Assembly (NCBI GenBank): GCA_002437735.1
Contig: DJRC01000016.1
Location: 1 to 5,189 of the forward strand
DNA length: 5,189 bases
Reading direction: 5' to 3'
From: Oscillospiraceae bacterium UBA6370
GTDB taxonomy: Bacteria > Bacillota > Clostridia > Oscillospirales > Oscillospiraceae
The position numbers were made by a program, and so were the translations under genes. Position 1 is the first letter of the stretch. The number at the start of each line of letters is the position of its first letter. This document shows, piece by piece, positions 1 through 4,166 of this stretch. Under the pieces are notes generated by a model. It did not search any database. It worked only from the letters and a program-made list of their open reading frames with translations, and had not been told where the DNA came from.

Positions 1-245
1 GCCTTGCACTCCTCCACGTCGTACTTGGGGGCCTCGTCCATCTTGTAGCCGATGAAGCTCAGCTCAAGATTGCCCGCGTAGTTGGTGATCGAGGCGACGT
101 CGGTGAACACCTCCTGCAGTCCCTCGTCGAGGAACCACTGGTAGGACTTCTTCTGGAGCTCCAGAAGATTCGGCATCTCCATGATCTCCTCATGTCGAGC
201 GAAGTTTTTGCGAAGGGTCTTGCCGTACATCTTGTCTTTGGCCAT
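1..245 (-). CDS. rpoB: RNA polymerase beta subunit, N-terminal fragment (cut by window edge)
   Basis: This is the start of the beta subunit of RNA polymerase, the catalytic core subunit that transcribes all genes in the cell. Only 81 codons lie inside the window; family members run well over 1100 residues. Recognition rests on the conserved block [20 protein letters not shown] at residues 24-43, followed by a segment ending [18 protein letters not shown] (about 58-75). It matches the Firmicutes RpoB N-terminus, which reads [20 protein letters not shown] in Bacillus as I recall it. The ATG at 245 gives the expected short lead-in before that block. A purine-rich stretch (AAAGG at 260-264, 14 nt from the ATG) is a rather distant Shine-Dalgarno. 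No ribosomal-protein gene precedes it; the upstream neighbour is a CorC-like gene ended by a terminator, so rpoB is driven from its own promoter at 436-464. I am sure of the family from the peptide alone. Confidence 0.95.
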   Translation of the reverse strand, partial: [81 protein letters not shown]

Positions 246-306
246 TTTTGCTCTTCACGCCTTTCCTTTCCCGCCGGTCTGTCTCCAGTGGGGAATGTAT
301 TGGTGC

Positions 307-325
307 GCCGTGCGACACGCACGGC
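307..325 (-). promoter_or_regulatory. GC-rich hairpin in the rpoB 5' leader
   Basis: Positions 307-314 and 318-325 form a perfect 8-bp inverted repeat (GCCGTGCG and CGCACGGC) around a 3-nt loop. It lies about midway between the promoter and the rpoB start. It is not followed by a T-run on the minus strand, so it is not an ordinary terminator. It could stabilise the leader or take part in translational or attenuation control, but the sequence does not say which. A smaller odd-centred palindrome (AAATGC, one base, GCATTT at 337-349) lies just upstream in the same leader. No known leader family is recognised. Confidence 0.5.
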
Positions 326-435
326 TTTGTTGATAGAAATGCAGCATTTTCTCTTGTGCTTTTTTGTTTCCTGTGCTATCCTTGTGGCAATGGGTGAGGG
401 TTCGCTTTGCGCATACTCTCACATATAAGCGCCTT

Positions 436-464
436 ATTTTATCAAAGTCAAGCGCGCAAGTCAA
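436..464 (-). promoter_or_regulatory. Sigma-A promoter of rpoB
   Basis: Read on the minus strand, a -35 box TTGACT (459-464) is followed after exactly 17 nt by a -10 box TAAAAT (436-441). This is close to the housekeeping consensus. A second copy of the AAGTCAAG octamer (plus-strand reading, 445-452 and 458-465, 13 nt apart) supplies an extra TTGACT inside the spacer, but that copy is too near the -10 to act with it. Transcription should start near 428-430, giving an rpoB leader of about 180 nt. The promoter lies just after the terminator of the upstream gene, which fits an independent rpoB transcription unit. Confidence 0.85.
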
Positions 465-475
465 GTGCTTTCCGT

Positions 476-507
476 AAAAAAACAGCAGCTTTTTCAAGCT
501 GCTGTTT
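476..507 (-). terminator. Intrinsic terminator of the CorC-like gene
   Basis: A perfect 12-bp stem pairs 480-491 with 496-507 around a 4-nt loop that reads GAAA on the minus strand. The minus-strand transcript ends in seven consecutive T residues (476-482, the last part of the stem included). It begins 10 nt after the TAA stop of the CorC-like gene. The plus-strand side is also T-rich after the stem, so it may work in both directions. It separates the CorC-like gene from the rpoB promoter. Confidence 0.9.
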
Positions 508-517
508 CTTTTTTTGT

Positions 518-1870
518 TTATTTCTCCTGCTCCTCGGGCGTTTCCTCCTCCGGGAGCCGTGAGACCAGCGCCCATTCCACGCGGCGGTCGTTGAAGCCCT
601 GCACCTCGATGTGCAGACCGCAGGCGTCCACCGTGAACTGGCTGCCGTCCTCGGGAATGAACGAGAGCTGGGCAAACACCAGTCCGCCGAGCGTGTCGGA
701 CTCCTCATCCTCGGGGAACTCCACGCCCGTCGCCTCGGCGACGCGCTCAAGCTCGCACGAGCCCGCCACGCGCCAGAGGTTGTCGCCCACCTTTTCGATG
801 TCCTTTTCCTCCTGCGGGTCGAACTCGTCGTAAATGTTGCCGACGATCTCCTCGAGAAGATCCTCCATCGTCACCAAACCGCTCGTGCCGCCATACTCGT
901 CCACCACGATGGACATGTGTACCTTCTTGCTCTGCATATCGCGGAACAGCACATCCGTGCGCACGGACTCGGGCACGAAATACGCGGGGCGCAGCAGCTC
1001 ACGCATGGGCTTGGGCGTCTCCGCCTGCGCGTTGAGCAGATACTCGCGCGTGGAGAGGATGCCGATGATATCGTCCGCGTTCTCCTCGTAGACCGGGAAG
1101 CGGGACAGGCCGGACGAGCGGATCGTCGCGAGGATCTCCTCGCGCGTGTCCTCGACCCACAGCATCACCATGTCGGTGCGGTGGATCATCACGTCCTCGG
1201 CGGTCGTGTTGTTGAATTCAAAGATGTTGTCGATGAGCTCCTTCTCGTTGGACTCGATCGCGCCGCGCTCCTCGCCGAGGTCCACCATCATGCGGATCTC
1301 GTCCTCGCTCACGTCCTCCTCATCGGCCTTGGGGTCGATGTGCAGCAGGCGCAGCACGCCGTTCGTGGACTTGGAGAGCAGCCAGATGACCGGGCGGAAC
1401 ACCGTCGCTACGCTCGTCACCGTGCCGACCGTGAAGCGGGCGACCGCTTCGGTCTTTTTCATGGCGATGCGCTTGGGCACCAGCTCGCCGAGCACAAGGC
1501 TGAAGTACGAGAGCACGACGGTGATGAGCACCACCATGATCGTGTTGAGCGTCGAGGCGGGAATGGCCGTAAAGCCCTTGTCCACCGTCAGCCAATGCAC
1601 GAGGGGGCCTGAAAAGCTGTCCGCCGCGAAGGCCGAGGACAGGAAGCCGGCGAGCGTAATGGCGATCTGAATGGCGGAGAGAAAGCTGTCCGGCGCCTGC
1701 ATGAGCACAAGCAGCTTCTTCGCCTTCTTGTCGCCCTCCTCCGCCTGCTTGCGCAGCTTCGTTTCCGAAAGCGAGATGACCGCGATCTCGGCCGCGGCAA
1801 AGAATGCGTTGATGAGAATAAGTATGACCAGTACCAGAATTTTCGGCAATAACGGGTCAGCAGGGTCCAA
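518..1870 (-). CDS. CNNM/CorC-type membrane protein (DUF21, CBS pair, CorC_HlyC; hemolysin-family UPF0053)
   Basis: A 450-residue integral membrane protein of the family that includes bacterial CorC, MpfA and YhdP. Studied members are implicated in Mg2+ export or resistance; the name hemolysin is historical. The N-terminal DUF21/CNNM domain has hydrophobic segments at about 8-35, 62-83, 108-128 and 145-165, with SETK at 35-38 and the conserved LGELVPKRIAM at 127-137. A CBS pair follows (about 215-345), with RFPVYEEN at 257-264 and VVDEYGGTSGLVTMEDLLEE at 322-341, then the acidic linker and a CorC_HlyC domain at about 355-438. The length is normal for the family and no key block is missing. 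The start is TTG at 1870, chosen because a perfect AGGAGG (1879-1884) sits 8 nt upstream and MDPADPLLPK leads straight into the first helix. It has its own promoter and terminator. The family is certain; the transported ion here is inferred. Confidence 0.95.
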   Translation of the reverse strand: MDPADPLLPKILVLVILILINAFFAAAEIAVISLSETKLRKQAEEGDKKAKKLLVLMQAPDSFLSAIQIAITLAGFLSSAFAADSFSGPLVHWLTVDKGFTAIPASTLNTIMVVLITVVLSYFSLVLGELVPKRIAMKKTEAVARFTVGTVTSVATVFRPVIWLLSKSTNGVLRLLHIDPKADEEDVSEDEIRMMVDLGEERGAIESNEKELIDNIFEFNNTTAEDVMIHRTDMVMLWVEDTREEILATIRSSGLSRFPVYEENADDIIGILSTREYLLNAQAETPKPMRELLRPAYFVPESVRTDVLFRDMQSKKVHMSIVVDEYGGTSGLVTMEDLLEEIVGNIYDEFDPQEEKDIEKVGDNLWRVAGSCELERVAEATGVEFPEDEESDTLGGLVFAQLSFIPEDGSQFTVDACGLHIEVQGFNDRRVEWALVSRLPEEETPEEQEK

Positions 1871-1878
1871 TTAGATAA

Positions 1879-1884
1879 CCTCCT
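1879..1884 (-). promoter_or_regulatory. Strong ribosome binding site fixing a TTG start
   Basis: AGGAGG on the minus strand lies 8 nt before TTG at 1870. There is no ATG or GTG at a comparable distance in that frame, so this site decides the start of the CorC-like protein. Confidence 0.85.
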
Positions 1885-1938
1885 AAGCATCCGGCCTGTT
1901 GAGATTGGCTGCTCGCGCAGCGCAGACCGGTTTAGCGT

Positions 1939-1967
1939 AGGATAACATATTCCCGCCGAAATTGCAA
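1939..1967 (-). promoter_or_regulatory. Sigma-A promoter of the CorC-like gene
   Basis: On the minus strand, TTGCAA (1962-1967) and TATCCT (1939-1944) are separated by exactly 17 nt, and TGT directly before the -10 makes an extended -10 (TGn). Transcription should start near 1932, giving a leader of about 60 nt that carries the AGGAGG site. No riboswitch-like structure such as a magnesium sensor fits in so short a leader. Confidence 0.7.
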
Positions 1968-1982
1968 CGGATTCTTTTCCGC

Positions 1983-2018
1983 GCCGCTTTTTCTTTTTGC
2001 GTTGACAGTAAAAGCGGC
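1983..2018. repeat. 9-bp inverted repeat upstream of the CorC-like promoter
   Basis: GCCGCTTTT (1983-1991) is repeated inverted as AAAAGCGGC (2010-2018) with 18 nt between. It lies upstream of the CorC-like promoter and before the AT-rich reading frame on the plus strand. No clean T-run follows on either strand, so a terminator role is weak. The rest of 1871-2064 holds only the CorC-like promoter and leader; I see no gene there. Confidence 0.35.
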
Positions 2019-2064
2019 AGCTTCAGCTTCCTTTTTACCTTGAAAGCCGCACTAAAAAGTTGTT

Positions 2065-2286
2065 GTGGATAGCACACCTTTCGTCGTGTCACCCAAAAGC
2101 CATTTTGATGGACTGCAAGACGGAGATAAACTTCTGGTATTTTTCAGAGGTACGACCGCTACAAGTTGTCCGGCAGAAGCAAGGGTATACGTTCATTTCA
2201 AATTAGGAAAAGGAGATTTATCAGATATTCTTGAAAGTGTACGAAATGAATTGGAGCAATCAGGTTGGATCTCTTCCCCGGACTGA
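2065..2286 (+). CDS. AT-rich 73-residue reading frame, unknown; probably the 3' remnant of an acquired gene
   Basis: I do not recognise this protein. The translation looks like folded protein rather than chance: a strand-rich first half (DGDKLLVFFRGTT at about 20-32, VYVHFKL at about 41-47) and an amphipathic helix (DLSDILESVRNELEQ at about 51-65), ending SGWISSPD. It is about 41% GC over 2101-2280, while the neighbouring aspartokinase reaches about 70%, and it uses codons such as AGA, TTA, GTA, CGA and ACA that are scarce nearby. The GTG at 2065 has no Shine-Dalgarno, and an in-frame TAA stands four codons upstream (2053-2055), so it probably lost its real N-terminus. The stop is TGA at 2284-2286. 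No plausible promoter is seen: a TTGACA at 2002-2007 has no -10 partner. The likeliest reading is a fragment left by a mobile or transferred segment; a genuine small gene is the alternative. Confidence 0.4.
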   Translation: MDSTPFVVSPKSHFDGLQDGDKLLVFFRGTTATSCPAEARVYVHFKLGKGDLSDILESVRNELEQSGWISSPD

Positions 2287-2309
2287 TACATAATATGGCA
2301 AATTAGGAC

Positions 2310-2459
2310 TTAAATATCACATACTGACCGATAGGAGCAAGGCTGACGTGCACCTTGCTCCATCGTCGCTTTCTCCGTCAGATGATGTCCAGCACCGCGA
2401 GCACCGGCGACGCCGCCCTTGCCGGCGACGGCAATAATCCTCGCAATCGGCTTGTCCAT
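2310..2459 (-). pseudogene. Broken P-loop ATPase (ParA/MinD/CooC-like) N-terminal remnant
   Basis: A 49-codon frame begins with ATG at 2459, behind a good GGAGG (2469-2473, 9 nt spacing). It opens MDKPIARIIAVAGKGGV, the first strand and deviant Walker A start of ParA/MinD/CooC ATPases (consensus GKGGVGKTT). The next residues are AGARGAGHH instead of GKTT, so the nucleotide-binding lysine and threonine are lost and the protein cannot be a working ATPase. One frame over, the same bases read PVLAVLD (about 2383-2405). This resembles the second strand of CooC proteins (PVLAVDADPN) and suggests a deletion joining the two pieces out of frame. The remainder runs into the AT-rich region and stops at TAA (2310-2312). 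It lies downstream of the aspartokinase on the same strand. The family call rests on 17 residues plus the start context, so it is moderate; a CooC-like assignment is more tentative. Confidence 0.5.
2334..2361. repeat. Perfect 9-bp inverted repeat at the edge of the AT-rich segment
   Basis: GGAGCAAGG (2334-2342) and CCTTGCTCC (2353-2361) pair perfectly around a 10-nt loop. It lies 47 nt after the stop of the AT-rich frame and inside the divergent tail of the ATPase remnant. Neither strand has a T-run after it, so it is a poor intrinsic terminator. It may be a weak terminator, or an end or recombination site left by a mobile element; no target duplication is visible. Confidence 0.5.
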
Positions 2460-2507
2460 AGGCGGCGTCCTCCGCTTTTCTTTTTTCTCAGTGTAGTGCA
2501 GGAAGAA

Positions 2508-2540
2508 GCGGTTTGCGGCGGCCTTCGCCGCGCAAACCGC
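2508..2540 (-). terminator. Probable terminator hairpin after the aspartokinase
   Basis: GCGGTTTGC (2508-2516) pairs with GCAAACCGC (2532-2540), continued by a 4-bp stem (2517-2520 with 2526-2529) with a 2-nt bulge and a 5-nt loop. It starts 9 nt after the aspartokinase stop. On the minus strand it is followed only by TTCTTCCT rather than a clean T-run, so termination may be partial and the ATPase remnant downstream could once have been reached by read-through. Confidence 0.6.
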
Positions 2541-2549
2541 CGCTTTTCC

Positions 2550-3521
2550 TCACCGTGGCACAAGCGCGTCGTGTACGGCGCAGAGCGCCGCGTCCTCGTC
2601 GGTCCGCTTCACCAGCAGCGTGACGCGCTGCTCGCCCTCCTCGAGTCCGAGGACGGTGATGCCTGCCGTCTCCAGCGCCGAGACCGCCGCATGGATCGCC
2701 GCGAGCGACGGCAGCGCGCGCCCGATGGCCGTCACGCGCGTGACCTCCCCACGGCGCGAGCGCGTGACGCCCGTGATTTCCCCGCTCTCCGCGCGGGGCA
2801 CGACGAGCGTGCCGACGCTCCCCTCCTCGCACGAGCGCACCTCGACGGTCACGCCGTGCCTTGCCGCCAGCGCGACCGAACGGTCATGGAGCACCTGCGC
2901 GCCGTTCGCGGCGAGGCGGAGCATCTGGTCGCAGGAGACGGCGGCGAGCCGCCGCGCCGTCGGGCACACGCGCGGATCAGTAGTATAAACGCCGTCTACG
3001 TCCGTATAAATGATACAGCGCTCCGCGCCGAGGAAGGCCGCGAGCGCCACGGCGCTCGTGTCGCTGCCGCCGCGTCCGAGCGTGGTGACGTCTCCCGCCG
3101 CGTCAATGCCTTGAAAGCCTGCCGCGAGCACGACGCGCCGCTGTGCCAGCTCCTGCCGGATGCGCTCCGCGCCCACGCTTCTCACGTTCGCGCCGCCGTG
3201 CGTGCCGTCCGTCCCGACCGGCACCTGCCAGCCGGAGAGCGAGACTGCCGGCACACCGAGCGAGGCAAGCGCGATCGCGCCGAGGGCCACGCTCGCGGTC
3301 TCCCCCGTGGCGAGCAGAGCGTCCAACTCCCGCAACGGCGGTTCCTCCGTCAGCTCGCGGGCGCGCGCGAGCAGCGCGTCGGTCGTGTCGCCCTGCGCGC
3401 TGAGCACGACCACCACGTCGTCCCCCTGCTCCCAAGTGCGCCGGACGATCCTCATGGCGCGCAGCAGCCGCTCGCAGTCACGCACGCTGCTGCCGCCGAA
3501 TTTCTGTACGATAAGGCCCAT
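2550..3521 (-). CDS. Aspartokinase, short form with a single ACT domain
   Basis: Aspartate kinase phosphorylates L-aspartate with ATP, the first step towards lysine, threonine, methionine and diaminopimelate in the cytoplasm. The amino-acid kinase domain (about 1-238) is intact: KFGGSS (7-12), LLATGE (69-74), AGFQG (134-138), TLGRGGSDTSAVALAA (147-162) and YTDVDGVYTTDPR (172-184). The protein is 323 residues against about 400 for the usual enzyme, and the shortfall is all in the regulatory half. After residue 248 there is one ACT-like unit, beginning like ACT1 (EVTRVTAIG, 259-267) and ending like ACT2 (DEDAALCAVHDAL, 308-320). LHDRS at 211-215 replaces the more usual LHPRA. The ATG at 3521 is supported by AAGGGGG (3527-3533) 5 nt upstream and by the canonical opening MGLIVQKFGGSS. 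A terminator lies just upstream and the pheB-like gene precedes it. Altered or lost feedback control is inferred; activity on aspartate is likely. Confidence 0.9.
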   Translation of the reverse strand: MGLIVQKFGGSSVRDCERLLRAMRIVRRTWEQGDDVVVVLSAQGDTTDALLARARELTEEPPLRELDALLATGETASVALGAIALASLGVPAVSLSGWQVPVGTDGTHGGANVRSVGAERIRQELAQRRVVLAAGFQGIDAAGDVTTLGRGGSDTSAVALAAFLGAERCIIYTDVDGVYTTDPRVCPTARRLAAVSCDQMLRLAANGAQVLHDRSVALAARHGVTVEVRSCEEGSVGTLVVPRAESGEITGVTRSRRGEVTRVTAIGRALPSLAAIHAAVSALETAGITVLGLEEGEQRVTLLVKRTDEDAALCAVHDALVPR

Positions 3522-3544
3522 AGCAGCCCCCTTCTCTTCCCAGC

Positions 3545-3586
3545 AAAAAATGAGTCGGCAAACTGCAAGCAGTCTGCTGACTCATT
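3545..3586 (-). terminator. Strong intrinsic terminator or attenuator between the pheB-like and aspartokinase genes
   Basis: The arms at 3551-3565 and 3570-3584 form a 15-bp stem with one G-T pair and one A-C mismatch around a CAAG loop. Two A-T pairs at the base (3549-3550 with 3585-3586) extend it. On the minus strand the stem runs straight into six T residues (3545-3550). It follows the pheB-like stop by 26 nt and ends only about 23 nt before the aspartokinase ATG. A smaller 5-bp hairpin (3605-3609 with 3615-3619) overlaps the pheB-like stop codon. No promoter fits between this hairpin and the aspartokinase start. Confidence 0.85.
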
Positions 3587-3610
3587 GTATGCCGTACCCT
3601 CCCCGCGGGT

Positions 3611-4051
3611 TCAGCCCGCAAGGATCTCAAACTTGACCACGCCCGCTGTCTCTGCGGCGCTGGCGATAAGCTCCTCAAGTGATTCGCGCATATCGCTCGT
3701 CTCCGCCGAGATGGTCACAGCGGCGCAGCCGTTTGTCGGGATGCTCTGGTTGATGGTGAGTATATTTGCGCCCGAACCGGCAAAAATAGAAAGAACATTG
3801 CTCAGCACGCCCGGGTTATCCTTGAGCAGGGCATAGAACGTGATGATGCGTCCGGTCTTCATGTCGTTGAAGGGCTGCACGCTGTCGCGGTACTTATAAA
3901 AGGCGCTGCGGCTGATGCCGACCTGCCGCGCGGCCTCGCCCGCCGTGCTCACCTCGCCCGCGTGGAGCATCCGCTTGGCCTCGGCGACCTTGAGAAAGAT
4001 CTCCGGCAGCGCGTCCGCAGCAACCAGATAGAATTTTGTCTTTTTCCCCAT
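3611..4051 (-). CDS. UPF0735/PheB-like ACT-domain protein with N-terminal helix-turn-helix
   Basis: A 146-residue protein matching the UPF0735 family (Bacillus PheB is about 147 residues). The opening KFYLVAADALPE is followed by a helix-turn-helix-like stretch at 34-55 (TAGEAARQVGISRSAFYKYR), with the family hallmark SRSAFYKYRD at 47-56. A C-terminal ACT domain covers about 68-142, with KDNPGVLSNVLSIFAGSGAN at 77-96 typical of the ligand-binding turn and helix. ACT domains usually bind amino acids, so an amino-acid-responsive regulator is plausible, but the family has no settled function. The frame is open further upstream (to an ATG at 4201), but the start at 4051 is right: GGAGG (4062-4066) lies 10 nt before it, the family N-terminus begins there, and the upstream extension would cover the promoter. 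It is divergent from the ytvI-like gene and leads towards the aspartokinase. Confidence 0.88.
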   Translation of the reverse strand: MGKKTKFYLVAADALPEIFLKVAEAKRMLHAGEVSTAGEAARQVGISRSAFYKYRDSVQPFNDMKTGRIITFYALLKDNPGVLSNVLSIFAGSGANILTINQSIPTNGCAAVTISAETSDMRESLEELIASAAETAGVVKFEILAG

Positions 4052-4093
4052 GTCCCGTTTTCCTCCCGTGGGCATTTGTCCTTTTATGAAGAT

Positions 4094-4122
4094 ATGATAC
4101 CATAACGATCCACAGAGAGCAA
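4094..4122 (-). promoter_or_regulatory. Sigma-A promoter of the pheB-like gene
   Basis: On the minus strand TTGCTC (4117-4122) and TATCAT (4094-4099) are 17 nt apart, with TGG before the -10 forming an extended -10. Transcription should begin about 35 nt upstream of the pheB-like ATG. It lies in the 115-nt region shared with the divergent ytvI-like gene. Confidence 0.7.
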
Positions 4123-4150
4123 GTAGCTTTTTCCTACAACATCCGACGGG

Positions 4151-4157
4151 AAGGAGG
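4151..4157 (+). promoter_or_regulatory. Ribosome binding site fixing the TTG start of the ytvI-like gene
   Basis: AAGGAGG stands 9 nt before TTG at 4167. The next in-frame ATG is 46 codons further on, inside the membrane domain, so the TTG is the true start. Confidence 0.85.
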
Positions 4158-4166
4158 CCGGTCTTT

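Noticed and set aside
255..575. Minus-strand frame of 106 codons between the CorC-like gene and rpoB
   Set aside because: It runs through the terminator, the rpoB promoter and the whole leader, overlaps the end of the CorC-like gene and has no folded-protein character.
611..1612. Plus-strand open frame of 333 codons opposite the CorC-like gene
   Set aside because: The protein is a Leu/His/Asp/Arg-rich shadow of the CorC-like coding strand. It has no ribosome binding site and no family resemblance.
2002..2030. TTGACA on the plus strand as a promoter for the AT-rich frame
   Set aside because: No -10 hexamer is found at 16-18 nt spacing; the bases there read AGCTTC.
1883..2092. Minus-strand frame of 69 codons upstream of the CorC-like gene
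   Set aside because: It covers the CorC-like promoter and leader, is rich in Lys/Arg without pattern, and has no Shine-Dalgarno site at its start.
3522..3610. Lysine riboswitch or T-box in front of the aspartokinase
   Set aside because: The gap is only 89 nt, is mostly taken up by one terminator hairpin, and has neither the size nor the conserved elements of these leaders.
2355..3836. Plus-strand open frame of 493 codons opposite the aspartokinase
   Set aside because: It is antisense to a clear aspartokinase and part of the pheB-like gene. The translation is Arg/Ala/His-rich low-complexity sequence typical of the complement of GC-rich codons, with no recognisable domain.
4067..4150. Sporulation-type (sigma-E or sigma-G) promoter for the ytvI-like gene
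   Set aside because: CATAAC at 4101-4106 faintly resembles such -10 boxes, but no matching -35 element is found at the right distance.
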